From: Bacteroidaceae bacterium
GTDB lineage: Bacteria; Bacteroidota; Bacteroidia; Bacteroidales; Bacteroidaceae
Direction: 5' to 3'
DNA length: 64,000 nt
Assembly: GCA_902362375.1 (NCBI GenBank)
Contig: CABIVS010000016.1
Location: 1-64,000, forward strand
Made by a program: the position numbers and the translations under genes. Positions 34,049 to 44,957 of this stretch are shown piece by piece (the stretch's first letter is position 1; every line of letters begins with the position of its first letter). The notes beneath the pieces were generated by a model, which searched no databases, was not told the origin of the DNA, and saw only the letters and a list, made by a program, of their open reading frames with translations.

Positions 34049-34864
34049 ATGAAAAAAGTAGCACTATTTCTATTTTTATCCGTTTGCTTCGCGCAACAAT
34101 CCTGCTCGTCTGATTCTGTTGGAACGGAACCGGAAGAGAATCCACAAGACATTCTTTTTAAAGACGATTTCAACTTTTTCGACGAAAAAGTATGGACGAA
34201 AGAAACTCATGAACCCGGTTGGACCAATCAAGAACTGCAAGCATACGATGCCGCTCATGTATCAGTAGGAAAGGACGGGGACAAATCGGTTCTGATTCTT
34301 ACTGCCGAACGCAAAGGAAATAAAATCTATTCCGGCAGGGTCAATTCTAAAGGAAAAAAGAGCTTCAAGTATCGCAAGATAGAAGCGAGCATCAAGCTTC
34401 CCAAAACCAACGGCGGACTATGGCCTGCGTTCTGGATAATGGGAGATAACGACAAAGAATGGCCGCAATGCGGAGAGATTGATATTATGGAAATGGGAGA
34501 ACAGAGCGGAATGGCTGCGGGCATTTCAGAAAAACAAGTGAACACCGCCATTCACTATGGTCCCAGCATAGCGGCTCACGAACAGCAATACTACAAAGCC
34601 AATGTTGCCAACAGTCTGCAAGACGGCAATTATCACACCTACTCTCTGGATTGGGATGAAAACAGCCTGACCATATCCGTCGACAACGTCAAGTTCCATA
34701 CGTTCGACATTAGCTCGAACCCTTACTTTCACGACAACTTCTACGTCCTGTTCAACCTCGCCGTGGGAGGTGCGTTTACAGGAATTACCGACATCAATAA
34801 ACTGACAGGCCTGAAAGACGGTCAGAAAGTAAATATGTACATCGACTGGGTGAGAATATTATAG
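34049..34864 (+). CDS. GH16 endo-beta-glucanase (lipoprotein)
   Basis: 271 residues. A lipobox (FAQQSC, Cys19) puts it on the outer membrane. The catalytic motif EIDIME (about 143-148: Glu143 nucleophile, Glu148 acid/base) is intact, preceded by GGLWPAFWIMG. GH16 licheninases with this EIDIME pattern cut internal beta-1,4 bonds next to beta-1,3 in mixed-linkage glucan. As the first gene after the operator region it provides the surface step that feeds SusC. The position matches B. ovatus GH16-MLG. Confidence 0.93.
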   Translation: MKKVALFLFLSVCFAQQSCSSDSVGTEPEENPQDILFKDDFNFFDEKVWTKETHEPGWTNQELQAYDAAHVSVGKDGDKSVLILTAERKGNKIYSGRVNSKGKKSFKYRKIEASIKLPKTNGGLWPAFWIMGDNDKEWPQCGEIDIMEMGEQSGMAAGISEKQVNTAIHYGPSIAAHEQQYYKANVANSLQDGNYHTYSLDWDENSLTISVDNVKFHTFDISSNPYFHDNFYVLFNLAVGGAFTGITDINKLTGLKDGQKVNMYIDWVRIL

Positions 34865-34884
34865 GAATCTTAAATATACATGCT

Positions 34885-37800
34885 ATGAATATGAAGAAAT
34901 GTAAGTATCTATTATTCTGCGGAACGCTCGCCCTTGGGATGGCGGGAAGTTTCCAACAAGTGTATGCAGCAACAGAACCAAGTTCACAAGCTGTTCAACA
35001 ACAAAGCAACAAGGTAACCGGAAAAGTAAGCGATGCCACAGGTCCCATTATCGGGGCTTCTGTAGTGGAAAAAGGAACTGCCAACGGAACCATTACCGAT
35101 TTGGATGGAAATTTCAGTTTGAACGTAAAAGCAGGAGCTACGCTCGTTGTCAGTTACGTAGGCTATAAATCCGAAGAGGTGAAAGTGGGAAAAGGTCCTT
35201 TGAATATCACTTTGAAAGAAGATGCCAAAGCATTGGATGAAGTAGTGGTCACCGCCCTCGGTATCAAGAGAGAGCGCAAAGCATTGGGCTACGGCATTGA
35301 TGAGGTGAAAGGTGAAGCTTTGACCAAAGCCAAAGAAACGAATCTCATCAACTCCATGGCAGGACGTGTGCCGGGTTTGGTAGTCAGCCAGACTGCCGGC
35401 GGTCCTTCCGGTTCTACACGTGTCATTCTGCGAGGCAGTACCGAAATGACCGGAAACAACCAGCCTCTTTATGTAGTGGACGGTGTACCTCTGGATAATA
35501 CCAATTTCGGTAGTGCCGGTACAAACGGCGGCTTCGACTTAGGCGACGGCATTTCAAGTATCAATGCCGATGACGTGGAAAACATGTCGGTATTGAAAGG
35601 TCCTGCAGCATCCGCACTTTATGGTAGCCGTGCCAGCCACGGTGTCATCTTGATTACAACCAAGCGCGCCAACAAGGACAAAGTCAGCGTGGAATATAAC
35701 GGAACACTGACTTTTGACACCCAACTCGCCAAATGGGACGAAGTGCAACAGATATATGGTATGGGAAGCAACGGTACTTACAGCTATGATGCCATATCCA
35801 ACACGAACAAGAGTTGGGGCCCCAAAGCGGACGGTTCAAACATGCTGAAGTATTTCGACGGCGTGGAACGTCCTTTCCTGATTGTCCCCGACAATACATC
35901 CAGCTTCTTCCGCACGGGTATCACCGCCACCAACTCGGCCATCATAGGTGTGAACAGCGGAAAAACCGGCATTCGCTTCACCTATACGGACATGCGCAAT
36001 AAAGACATCGTTCCCCAAACGCACATGAGTCGTGATATTTTCAACCTGCGTGCCAATACGTCTACAGGAAAGGTAGACTTGGATTTCAGCGTCAACTATA
36101 CCCGGGAAGACGTGAAGAACCGTCCGGCATTAGGCGACAGCAAGTCCAATATCGGTAAAAACCTGATGACCCTCGCCACCACCTACGACCAGGAATGGCT
36201 ACGAACCTATCAGACTGCCGACGGCGAATATTCCAACTGGAACGGTATGGACCCCTACAACGTGAATCCGTACTGGGATATCTATAAGAACTTCAATAAA
36301 TCCAAGAAGGACTTGTTCCGCATGAATGGCAAAGCTGTATGGAACATTGACCAGCATCTGAAACTTCAGGCAACGCTGGGCGCCGAACTCAACTGGTTCA
36401 CGTTCGATGATTACAAAGCGCCTACCACTCCCGGATTCGAAGCCGGAAGACTTCAAAACAGCGCTTTCCGCAACCGCATGTACAATTTTGAAGTGTTGGC
36501 TCTCTATAACAACCATTGGGGTGATTTCGATTTCAACGCTACGTTGGGCGGCAATGTATATAAGGTGAACAACCAGACCACTGTTACCACCGCTCAAGAC
36601 ATGAAGATACGCGATGTCCCTTCATTGACGAGCTTCAACGAGATCAGTGTAGTGCCCGGCAGTTACCGCAAGCAGATTAATTCGGTTTACGGAGCAGTGA
36701 ACGTGGGATGGAAACACATGCTTTACCTGGATGCCACGTTGCGTGGCGACCAATCGTCTACCCTTCCTATCAATAACAATATGTATATGTACCCTTCTTT
36801 TTCCGGTAGCTTTGTGTTCTCCGAGCTGACACAACTGGGTGACCTCCTGCCTTACGGAAAGTTACGTATGTCATGGGCGCAAGTGGGTAGCGATACCGAT
36901 CCTTATCAATTGGGACTTGTCTATACGAAATCCAAATATGCTTATCCCGGATATACCATCGGATATATCGATAACGGAACCATCCCCAACAAAGACTTGA
37001 AACCAACCAAAACAAATTCTGTGGAAATGGGATTGGAATTGAAATTCCTGAAGAACCGTATCGGGTTGGATTTCACCTACTATTCTCAAATCAGTAAAAA
37101 CCAGATTATGGGAATGGCAAGTTCCTGGACAACCGGTTATAACTATCGCTTAATCAATGCCGGCAAAATAGAAAACAAAGGTATCGAGATTGCCCTTAGC
37201 ACACGACCGATTCAAACACGTGATTTCTCCTGGGATATTAATCTGAACTTCTCCAAAAACAGCAACAAGGTAAAAGAGCTGGATGGCGAATCGGATATGT
37301 TTGAACTGGAAAAGGCGACTTGGCTCGACGTTCAGGTAGCCGCTAAGGTAGGCGAAAACTTTGGTTCTATCGTAGGTCCGGACTTCCAACGGAACGAAAA
37401 GGGAGATATTCTGATTGACCCGCAAACCGGTCTGCCGCAATATGACAAGAGCAACCACGTATTGGGTAATGCCTCTTGGGATTGGACAGGTGGATTGCTC
37501 ACCAACTTTACCTACAAGAATATTTCGTTGGTAGCAGTATTCGATGTGAAAGTAGGCGCCGACCTCTATTCCATGTCTGCCCGCGCCGCCCACGAATCGG
37601 GTAAAAGTCCCGAGACATTGGCTGGACGCGATGCTTGGTATCGCTCGGAAGAAGAAAGATTAGCAGCCGGCATTGCGAAAGGAGCCGATAACTGGAAGCC
37701 GACAGGTGGATTCGTTGCTCCGGGTGTCATTGACAACGGTGATGGAACTTATCGTCCCAACGACATCTACATCAATCCGGAAGACTACTGGATGAGCGTT

Positions 37801-38073
37801 TGCCGTAATGCACCCTCTATGTTTATTTACGACAACTCATACGTGAAATGCCGTGAACTGACATTGAGTTATAATGTACCCAAATCCTGGCTAAAGAATG
37901 TAATAAGCGGACTGACCGTTTCGTTCGTTGCCCGCAATCCATTCATCGTATGGAAGAATATTCCAAATATCGACCCGGATTCCAACTACAACAATACCAC
38001 CGGTATGGGACTTGAATACGGTTCGTTGCCTTCACGCAGAAGCTATGGTTTTAATGTAAATGTGAAATTCTAA
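34885..38073 (+). CDS. SusC-like TonB-dependent transporter (MLG locus)
   Basis: 1062 residues. After the signal peptide (about 1-28) comes a carboxypeptidase-regulatory-like domain (VTGKVSDATGPIIGASVVEKG...), the TonB-box-like LDEVVVTALG, the plug (VPGLVVSQTAGGPSGSTRVILRG...) and a beta barrel ending KF. SusC transporters import oligosaccharides with the SusD lid protein, which is encoded 11 bp downstream. Substrate assigned from context: mixed-linkage glucan oligosaccharides. Confidence 0.95.
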   Translation: MNMKKCKYLLFCGTLALGMAGSFQQVYAATEPSSQAVQQQSNKVTGKVSDATGPIIGASVVEKGTANGTITDLDGNFSLNVKAGATLVVSYVGYKSEEVKVGKGPLNITLKEDAKALDEVVVTALGIKRERKALGYGIDEVKGEALTKAKETNLINSMAGRVPGLVVSQTAGGPSGSTRVILRGSTEMTGNNQPLYVVDGVPLDNTNFGSAGTNGGFDLGDGISSINADDVENMSVLKGPAASALYGSRASHGVILITTKRANKDKVSVEYNGTLTFDTQLAKWDEVQQIYGMGSNGTYSYDAISNTNKSWGPKADGSNMLKYFDGVERPFLIVPDNTSSFFRTGITATNSAIIGVNSGKTGIRFTYTDMRNKDIVPQTHMSRDIFNLRANTSTGKVDLDFSVNYTREDVKNRPALGDSKSNIGKNLMTLATTYDQEWLRTYQTADGEYSNWNGMDPYNVNPYWDIYKNFNKSKKDLFRMNGKAVWNIDQHLKLQATLGAELNWFTFDDYKAPTTPGFEAGRLQNSAFRNRMYNFEVLALYNNHWGDFDFNATLGGNVYKVNNQTTVTTAQDMKIRDVPSLTSFNEISVVPGSYRKQINSVYGAVNVGWKHMLYLDATLRGDQSSTLPINNNMYMYPSFSGSFVFSELTQLGDLLPYGKLRMSWAQVGSDTDPYQLGLVYTKSKYAYPGYTIGYIDNGTIPNKDLKPTKTNSVEMGLELKFLKNRIGLDFTYYSQISKNQIMGMASSWTTGYNYRLINAGKIENKGIEIALSTRPIQTRDFSWDINLNFSKNSNKVKELDGESDMFELEKATWLDVQVAAKVGENFGSIVGPDFQRNEKGDILIDPQTGLPQYDKSNHVLGNASWDWTGGLLTNFTYKNISLVAVFDVKVGADLYSMSARAAHESGKSPETLAGRDAWYRSEEERLAAGIAKGADNWKPTGGFVAPGVIDNGDGTYRPNDIYINPEDYWMSVCRNAPSMFIYDNSYVKCRELTLSYNVPKSWLKNVISGLTVSFVARNPFIVWKNIPNIDPDSNYNNTTGMGLEYGSLPSRRSYGFNVNVKF

Positions 38074-38084
38074 AAAGATATATC

Positions 38085-39761
38085 ATGAGACAATCTAAAT
38101 ACATCACAATCATCATGATGGCATGCACCCTGTTTTTCGCTTCTTGTAGCGATGAATACATGGAAAACATGAACACCGACCCTTCCAAGGCTGCTACCAT
38201 CGACCCGAATGCACAGCTCACCACTGCCCAACTGCAAACATACGGAGACTTGGGCATGATAGAGATCTACCGTAACTACCATTATGCGTTCACCCAACAA
38301 CTGATGGGATGCTGGAACACCACTAACTATGGTGGCCGCCACACAGTGGACAATAATGAAATGAGCCGTATCTGGACATCTTTCTACACCCAATCTCTGA
38401 AGAACATTACCGACGCTGAATATCGTACAGCCGAAGATGCAGAGAAAGTGAATATCAACTCTGTGCTCCGCATCTATCGGGTTTACCTGATGTCTATCAT
38501 CACCGACACTTACGGAGACGCTCCTTTCAGTGAAGCCGGACTGGGATTCCTCGAAGGGAAGTTCAATCCGAAGTATGATAAACAGGAAGATATTTACAAC
38601 GCTTTCTTTCTGGAACTGGAAGATGCCGTCAATAAAATCGATCCGTCCAAAGATAAAGTGACAGGCGACCTCATCTATGCCGGTGATGTGGTTAAATGGC
38701 AACAATTGGCAAACTCACTTCGCCTTCGTTTTGCCATGCGAATCTCCAATGTCAACCCGACAAAGGCACAAACGGAATTTGAAAACGCTTTAACTGCCAA
38801 CGGCGGTGTGATAACGGACGCTTCCGGCGACGCTCTCATCAAATACATGACAATAGCATTTAGTTTCGGACAAGAAGCTTACTCTGACTACCGCGGAAAT
38901 TCATTGCCGCAACTGTTGTTCGGCAACGACCCCGCCAACAATCCAAGTTATCTCTGCTCTACCTTCTTTAATCAGCTATACAACTCCGGCGATCCCCGTA
39001 CATTCAGAATTTCCCGTTGCTATTACGACGGACTGATGAGTGCCACCAGTACCGACAATCGTGTCGACATCACTCAAGAGATGATTGACAAAGGAATTGC
39101 TTTCAGTCCGCGCGACCCGGGTGCTTATTCGTGGGAACCGTGGCCTACGGGTTACGACAGCGATATTTGTGCAGCATTAGCCGTCAACAATCCTGCCGTC
39201 ACGGCGACTATGGCCCGTGAAGTGGAACCCAAACTTGCCAATAATTTCCTTAAAAGCGACAATCCGGGTGTAGTGATGACCTCTGCAGAAGTGAAGTTGC
39301 TGATGGCGGAAGCTACCGTAAAAAAATGGAACGTCGGCAGTGTTTCGGCAGAAAATCTGTACAAGCAAGGAGTGCGTGCGGCTATGGATTTCCTGACAGA
39401 CAACTACGATTGCACGGCTATCACCGATGAAGAGTTTGATGCATTCATTCAAAACAAAGGGGCTTTCGGGCACACGGACAATCAGAAACTCGAAGCCATC
39501 AACACACAGGCATGGATTCTTCACTTCACCAACCCTGCCGAATGTTGGGCAAATGTGCGTCGTTCCGGTTATCCGAAATTGAAATCACCGGCAGAATATG
39601 GTTTTGGACAATATCTCACCGGTGGCACGGACATTCCGGTTCGCCTCTGCTATCCTGTATTGGAATCTTCATACAATAAGAATAACTATAACGAAGCCAT
39701 TGAACGTATGGGAGGAACAGATAATTGGCATATCCTTCTGTGGTGGGATACTGAAAACTAA
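38085..39761 (+). CDS. SusD-like surface glycan-binding lipoprotein (MLG locus)
   Basis: 558 residues with lipobox LFFASC (Cys21). It fits the SusD-like_2 subgroup: an N-terminal TPR-containing domain (LQTYGDLGMIEIYRNYHYAFTQQ...), then the SAC-type PMETDTYGDAPFSEA region, and the C-terminal AWILHFTNPAECWANVRRSGYPKL. It forms the lid over SusC and binds the glycan. Tight linkage with the SusC gene (11 bp) is the standard SusC/D arrangement. Confidence 0.93.
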   Translation: MRQSKYITIIMMACTLFFASCSDEYMENMNTDPSKAATIDPNAQLTTAQLQTYGDLGMIEIYRNYHYAFTQQLMGCWNTTNYGGRHTVDNNEMSRIWTSFYTQSLKNITDAEYRTAEDAEKVNINSVLRIYRVYLMSIITDTYGDAPFSEAGLGFLEGKFNPKYDKQEDIYNAFFLELEDAVNKIDPSKDKVTGDLIYAGDVVKWQQLANSLRLRFAMRISNVNPTKAQTEFENALTANGGVITDASGDALIKYMTIAFSFGQEAYSDYRGNSLPQLLFGNDPANNPSYLCSTFFNQLYNSGDPRTFRISRCYYDGLMSATSTDNRVDITQEMIDKGIAFSPRDPGAYSWEPWPTGYDSDICAALAVNNPAVTATMAREVEPKLANNFLKSDNPGVVMTSAEVKLLMAEATVKKWNVGSVSAENLYKQGVRAAMDFLTDNYDCTAITDEEFDAFIQNKGAFGHTDNQKLEAINTQAWILHFTNPAECWANVRRSGYPKLKSPAEYGFGQYLTGGTDIPVRLCYPVLESSYNKNNYNEAIERMGGTDNWHILLWWDTEN

Positions 39762-39781
39762 CTATTAAATAATCATCCATT

Positions 39782-41044
39782 ATGAAAAAGATATATATTG
39801 CACTATTTGCCCTACTCGCTGTAGGCTCCACATTTACTGCATGCACCGACGAAGAACCGTTCGCTACGGTAACAGAGAATGATGATCCGCATATCCTTGA
39901 TCCGGTGTTCCCTGACAGAACAAATGGTCAATTGGCTACATTCGCCAACATCAGCCGGGATGCAAATCTATCCATCTCGCTGACCGTGACTCCGAAAGAT
40001 TACACCACAGTCACGTGGTTTATTGACGGGCAGGAAGTAGAATCGGGTACCGGCTCCGACAAGGAAATGAACCGCAGTCTGAAAGCCGGTACATATAATT
40101 TGAAGATAGAAGTAGAAACCGTGAAAGGGAAAAAGACTTCCCGTGAAGGATTGGTATTGGTCAATCCATTGGCAGATGACCCCCAATCCAAGGAAGTAGC
40201 CTTTGAACGGATTGTATCTCCCGGTAAGACTGCCCGTCTATATGGCAGTAATCTACAGAACGTAACAGCCATCCTCTTGGGAGGAAGCACGGTCACCGAT
40301 CCCACTTATGTTGAATCGGAAGATGGGGAATATCTGGAATACACTGTTCCGACAGACGTAAACGAAGGCGATTACCGCATCGTTCTGCAAGATTCCGAAG
40401 GCAATGAATATGGAGCCGACATGGTAAAAGTGACTAAGTCTTCCTTAATCATTTCGGGAGCCAACCGGGCTACTGCCAACACGGACTGGACCATTTCCGG
40501 CATCAATCTCGACAACATCGCTTCTCTAACCATCGGCGGGCAGACAGTGTCTCAATTCAACAACCAATCTTCTACGGAGATTACGCTGACTTGTCCGGAT
40601 TTGTCTGATGGAAGCTATACGATGACAGGCAAGACCCGTAGCGGAGAGGCTGTACAGTTCTTGAACGATAATACTACGACTACCGAGCAGACTGTTACCG
40701 TATCTACCGAAATAACGCTTTGGTCGGGACATCATTACGTTTCGTGGGATAAGCCGGACGGTGATCCCAACAAGAGTTTCGGTCTGATTCCGAAGGATGT
40801 GTTTGCCGGTATCACAGCCGGATCAACACTGAAAGTAGTCTACTCCATAGAGCCTACTGCCGAATATCATCAGATGCAACTTGCCACAGGTTGGTGGGCT
40901 GGTCTGGCAGATAAGATAGAATTTACGGAAAACGGTGAATACATACTGGTACTGACACAAGACATGCTGAATAAGATTCAAACTGAAGACGGATTCTTAT
41001 GTACGGGACATGGCTATTATGTAGATTTAATAACCGTGAAATAA
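39782..41044 (+). CDS. Second surface glycan-binding protein (SGBP-B type)
   Basis: 420 residues with a lipobox (TFTAC, Cys21). The N-terminal half is Ig/PKD-like (LTVTPKDYTTVTWFIDGQEV), followed by IPT-like beta-sandwiches (RLYGSNLQNVTAILLGGSTVTDPT; WTISGINLDNIASLTIGGQTV), and a distinct C-terminal domain (EITLWSGHHYVSWDKPDGD...) likely to carry the binding face with its Trp and Tyr residues. It follows SusD by 20 bp. In the known MLG locus the equivalent protein binds barley beta-glucan at the cell surface. Confidence 0.85.
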   Translation: MKKIYIALFALLAVGSTFTACTDEEPFATVTENDDPHILDPVFPDRTNGQLATFANISRDANLSISLTVTPKDYTTVTWFIDGQEVESGTGSDKEMNRSLKAGTYNLKIEVETVKGKKTSREGLVLVNPLADDPQSKEVAFERIVSPGKTARLYGSNLQNVTAILLGGSTVTDPTYVESEDGEYLEYTVPTDVNEGDYRIVLQDSEGNEYGADMVKVTKSSLIISGANRATANTDWTISGINLDNIASLTIGGQTVSQFNNQSSTEITLTCPDLSDGSYTMTGKTRSGEAVQFLNDNTTTTEQTVTVSTEITLWSGHHYVSWDKPDGDPNKSFGLIPKDVFAGITAGSTLKVVYSIEPTAEYHQMQLATGWWAGLADKIEFTENGEYILVLTQDMLNKIQTEDGFLCTGHGYYVDLITVK

Positions 41045-41090
41045 TGAATGACAGATTGGATAAACTACGCTACTTAAAAAATAAATCATA

Positions 41091-43385
41091 ATGAAACTAA
41101 GAAATATTATCTTAATGTCCGCATCCATTGCAATGACTGCCTGTTCCAAACAGGCAGTCCCCACTGCCATTCCTGAAGACGCAAAAATAGAGCAACAAGT
41201 GGAAGAGCTTCTATCAAAGATGGACCTTGACGCCAAGATAGGGCAAATGACCGAGCTTGCCATTGATGTATTGGGAGATATAGTGAATGGAGAATTCCAA
41301 CTGGACGAGACAAAACTCCACAAAGCGATTGCCGAATATAAGGTAGGTTCGTTTCTTAACGCTCCCGGCCCTGTGGCACAAAGCCCGGAAAAATGGAACG
41401 AAATTATCAGTCGGATACAAGAACTGTCGATGAAAGAGATTGGCATTCCATGCATCTACGGATTGGATCAAAATCATGGTACTACCTATACATTAGGAGG
41501 CACCCTCTTTCCCCAGAACATCAATATGGGTGCTGCGTTCAATCCAGAATTGGCCTACGAAGCGGCACGTGTAACGGCTTATGAGACAAGAGCAAGCAAT
41601 TGTCCCTGGACATACTCCCCCACTGTCGATATGGCGCGCGATCCCCGTTGGCCACGTGTGTGGGAAAACTATGGAGAAGACTGTTTAGTCAATGCCATTA
41701 TGGGCAGTAATGCTGTTCGAGGCTTTCAGGGAGACGATCCTAACCATATTCCCGCTGATCGGATTGCTACATCCGTAAAACATTACATGGGATACAGCAT
41801 ACCACGTACCGGCAAAGACCGCACACCGGCTTATATATCCGTTTCCGAACTGCGTGAGAAATGCTTTGCTCCGTTCAAGGCCTGTGTAGAAGCAGGCGCA
41901 CTGACTATAATGGTCAACAGCGGTTCCATCAACGGGAAGCCTGTGCATGCCGACCACGAACTCCTTACAAAATGGCTGAAAGAGGACTTGGGATGGGACG
42001 GAATGTTGATCACCGACTGGGCGGACATCAACAATCTTTATACCCGCGAACATGTGGCAGCGGATAAGAAAGAAGCCATCGAAATGGCAATTAATGCAGG
42101 CATAGACATGGCTATGGAACCGTATGATCTCAATTATTGTACATTACTAAAAGAGTTGGTGCAAGAAAAGAAAGTACCCATGAGCCGCATTGACGATGCC
42201 GTCCGCCGCGTACTTAGATTAAAGTTCCGCCTGGGTCTGTTCGACCATCCGAATACCTTGCTGAAAGACTATCCTCTCTTCGGTAGCAAGGAGCATGCAC
42301 TTATCGCACTTCATGCAGCCGAAGAATCGGAAGTATTGCTAAAGAATAAGGATAACATCCTTCCGCTTCCTCAAGGAAAAAAGATACTGGTAACCGGTCC
42401 GAACGCTAACTCCATGCGTTGCTTGAACGGCGGTTGGAGCTATTCATGGCAAGGACATCTGACCGACAGATTTGCCGACAAGTATAACACCATTTATGAA
42501 GCAATCTGCAACAAATTCGGAACCGATCATGTCCGTCTGGAACAGGGAGTAACCTACAAACCCGAAGGTGCTTACATGGAAGAAAATGAACCGGAAATCG
42601 AGAAAGCTGTCGCAGCAGCCCGCAATGTGGATATTATTATCGCCTGTATCGGCGAAAATTCGTATTGCGAAACACCCGGTAACCTTTCCGAACTTGCTAT
42701 CTCTGCCAACCAAAGCAAATTGGTAAAGGCACTTGCCGTTACGGAAAAACCGATTATCCTGATACTCAACGAAGGCCGTCCCCGTATTATCAACGACTTG
42801 GAACCATTGGTTGATGCTGTTATTAACGTTCTATTACCCGGAAACTACGGTGGCGACGCATTGGCAAACATTCTGGCAGGAGACGTGAACCCCAGTGCCA
42901 AGATGCCTTACACATATCCGCGACACGAAGCAGCACTGACCACCTACGATTATCGGGTGAGCGAGGAAATGGACAAGATGGAAGGAGCTTACGACTACAA
43001 TGCGGTAGTCTCCGTTCAATGGCCTTTCGGATATGGATTGAGCTACACTACCTTTGAATACAGCAACTTCCAAACGGACAAGTCCTCGTTTAGCACAGGA
43101 GATAAGTTGCACTTTTCCATAGACGTAACCAATACCGGTAAATATGCCGGAAAAGAAGTCGTCATGCTGTTCAGCAGTGATCTTGTGGCCTCGCTTACTC
43201 CTGAAAACCGCAGGTTACGAGCCTTCAAAAAGGTAGAACTGCAACCGGGCGAAACTCAAACCGTCACTCTATCCATCAAAGACAGCGACCTAGCTTTTGT
43301 CAATGCTGATGGACAATGGGTGCTGGAACAGGGAGATTTTCGTATGCAATGCGGAAATCAAGTATTGACGATTACTTATAAATAA
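41091..43385 (+). CDS. GH3 beta-glucosidase, last gene of the MLG locus
   Basis: 764 residues; the signal sequence contains a lipobox-like MTACSK (Cys18). It has the N-terminal barrel with [17 protein letters not shown] and the nucleophile Asp in [10 protein letters not shown] (about 309), the second domain ([22 protein letters not shown]) and a fibronectin III-like end. Exo-acting glucosidase that finishes gluco-oligosaccharides in the periplasm or on the inner face of the outer membrane. It shares only family-level similarity with the GH3 at 24281, so the two probably differ in linkage or chain-length preference. Confidence 0.93.
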   Translation: MKLRNIILMSASIAMTACSKQAVPTAIPEDAKIEQQVEELLSKMDLDAKIGQMTELAIDVLGDIVNGEFQLDETKLHKAIAEYKVGSFLNAPGPVAQSPEKWNEIISRIQELSMKEIGIPCIYGLDQNHGTTYTLGGTLFPQNINMGAAFNPELAYEAARVTAYETRASNCPWTYSPTVDMARDPRWPRVWENYGEDCLVNAIMGSNAVRGFQGDDPNHIPADRIATSVKHYMGYSIPRTGKDRTPAYISVSELREKCFAPFKACVEAGALTIMVNSGSINGKPVHADHELLTKWLKEDLGWDGMLITDWADINNLYTREHVAADKKEAIEMAINAGIDMAMEPYDLNYCTLLKELVQEKKVPMSRIDDAVRRVLRLKFRLGLFDHPNTLLKDYPLFGSKEHALIALHAAEESEVLLKNKDNILPLPQGKKILVTGPNANSMRCLNGGWSYSWQGHLTDRFADKYNTIYEAICNKFGTDHVRLEQGVTYKPEGAYMEENEPEIEKAVAAARNVDIIIACIGENSYCETPGNLSELAISANQSKLVKALAVTEKPIILILNEGRPRIINDLEPLVDAVINVLLPGNYGGDALANILAGDVNPSAKMPYTYPRHEAALTTYDYRVSEEMDKMEGAYDYNAVVSVQWPFGYGLSYTTFEYSNFQTDKSSFSTGDKLHFSIDVTNTGKYAGKEVVMLFSSDLVASLTPENRRLRAFKKVELQPGETQTVTLSIKDSDLAFVNADGQWVLEQGDFRMQCGNQVLTITYK

Positions 43386-43417
43386 GCATTTATAAGTAAG
43401 TGTACATTATTAGTGCA

Positions 43418-43489
43418 AACTGCTCCTTTTGATTCAAATGATTGTATGTCTACAACAAAAGACAATCGTTTGAATCAAAAAGAGCAGTT
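43418..43489. terminator. Bidirectional terminator between GH3 and cysK
   Basis: 28-nt arms (43418-43445, 43462-43489) pair at 26 positions, with A-rich and T-rich flanks (ATTTTTAT to the right). It serves two convergent genes. Confidence 0.85.
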
Positions 43490-43516
43490 ATTTTTATCTG
43501 AAAGAAAGCAGTATTA

Positions 43517-44464
43517 TCACAAAGGATATTCCTCAAAAGCATACAAAATGGTAGACAGATAACGTTCACCTGTATCAGGCAATAACGCAACGATCATCTT
43601 TCCCGCATTTTCCGGTCGCTTCGCCAGTTCCGTAGCAGCATATACAGCTGCCCCCGAAGATATGCCGACCAACAACCCTTCTTGCTTGGCCAGTTCACGA
43701 CTCGTACGAATAGCATCGTCATTCTGCACCTGAATAATTTCATCTACGACAGAGGCTTTGTACGTTTTAGGAATAAATCCTGCACCGATCCCCTGAATCT
43801 TATGAGGACCAGGTTTTCCTCCCGACAGTACCGGAGAATCAGATGGTTCCACTGCCACTATCTTTATACTCGGATCACGCATCTTCAACGCTTCACCTAC
43901 ACCGCTAACTGTCCCGCCAGTACCTACTCCTGCTACAAAGATATCGACTTTCCCCTCGGTATCTCTCCATATTTCCAAACCGGTAGTTCGTAAATGCATA
44001 GCAGGGTTAGCAGGATTCTCGAACTGTTGTAGGATGACAGCTCCCGGAGTTACAGCTTTTAATTCTTCCGCTTTGGCAATTGCCCCTTTCATGCCATCCG
44101 CACCAGGAGTCAGCACTAATTCCGCTCCCAAGGCTTTCAAAAGATTACGTCGCTCAATACTCATTGTATCAGGCATCGTCAGAATCAGTTTATAGCCTTT
44201 CGCTGCTGAAACAAAAGCCAATCCTACACCGGTATTTCCGCTGGTCGGTTCAATGATCGTTGCTCCGGGTTGTAAGACACCTTTCGTTTCAGCATCCTCA
44301 ATCATAGCCAATGCAATACGGTCCTTAACACTTCCCGCAGGATTAAAAGATTCAATCTTTACAATCAGACGAGCTTTCAAATCATTACTCCTGTTATAAT
44401 TGCTAAGTTCCAACAACGGAGTATTACCTACCAAATCCGTCAATTTTCTTGCTATCTTTTCCAT
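43517..44464 (-). CDS. cysK: Cysteine synthase A (O-acetylserine sulfhydrylase)
   Basis: 315 residues. PLP lysine in [13 protein letters not shown] (about 43), the substrate loop TSGNTG (about 69-74), the glycine-rich phosphate site GVGTGGT (about 176-182), and the C-terminal [10 protein letters not shown]. It makes cysteine from O-acetylserine and sulfide in the cytosol. A TATCTTTG -7 box lies 40 bp upstream. Confidence 0.97.
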   Translation of the reverse strand: MEKIARKLTDLVGNTPLLELSNYNRSNDLKARLIVKIESFNPAGSVKDRIALAMIEDAETKGVLQPGATIIEPTSGNTGVGLAFVSAAKGYKLILTMPDTMSIERRNLLKALGAELVLTPGADGMKGAIAKAEELKAVTPGAVILQQFENPANPAMHLRTTGLEIWRDTEGKVDIFVAGVGTGGTVSGVGEALKMRDPSIKIVAVEPSDSPVLSGGKPGPHKIQGIGAGFIPKTYKASVVDEIIQVQNDDAIRTSRELAKQEGLLVGISSGAAVYAATELAKRPENAGKMIVALLPDTGERYLSTILYAFEEYPL

Positions 44465-44503
44465 ATATATCTGTTTTTAATTTCTTTTGTTTTTAATATA
44501 GTA

Positions 44504-44511
44504 CAAAGATA
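44504..44511 (-). promoter_or_regulatory. -7 box of cysK
   Basis: The plus strand CAAAGATA gives TATCTTTG toward cysK, a perfect consensus box. Just upstream a small palindrome TACCA-CATATA-TGGTA (44535-44550) could be an operator. Confidence 0.6.
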
Positions 44512-44586
44512 GTGGAGATTCTGTTCAAGGTAAATACCACATATATGGTAAATTCATACCATACATATCTGACTTTCTACCAGATA

Positions 44587-44928
44587 CTACAATAGAAAGT
44601 CAGCCCTCATAGGACTAAATGTATCAATCAATACACCTGCTTCCAGACAAACGCATCCATGAGGCTGATCAGGTTCTACATAATAACCGTCGCCCGTAGA
44701 GAGAATTTCTTTCCGGTCGCCAATGCTCAATTCAAACTTGCCGCTTGCGACATAAGTAGCCTGGCTATGATAATGTTGATGCACAGAACCAATGGCACCT
44801 TTCTCAAATTCCACTTTCACCATCATCAGTTGCCCGTCATACCCCATTATCTGGCGGCGGATTCCCGGAGCCGGTTTATCCCAATCCAATTCTTTCTCAA
44901 ACTGAAAAGCATCACTACGTGTTTTCAT
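44587..44928 (-). CDS. Cupin-domain protein
   Basis: 113 residues making one cupin barrel: GSVHQHYHSQATYVASGKFELSIG (metal-binding His at about 60-65 and Glu further on) and GDGYYVEPDQPHGCVCLEAG. The metal ligands of a typical cupin are present. Small cupins of this kind bind or isomerise sugars or act in sensing; there is no specific assignment. It lies 30 bp after the start of the divergently oriented? hydrolase unit (same strand), so the two may be cotranscribed. Confidence 0.8.
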   Translation of the reverse strand: MKTRSDAFQFEKELDWDKPAPGIRRQIMGYDGQLMMVKVEFEKGAIGSVHQHYHSQATYVASGKFELSIGDRKEILSTGDGYYVEPDQPHGCVCLEAGVLIDTFSPMRADFLL

Positions 44929-44957
44929 CTTCCAATCTATTATTATTTATAACTATA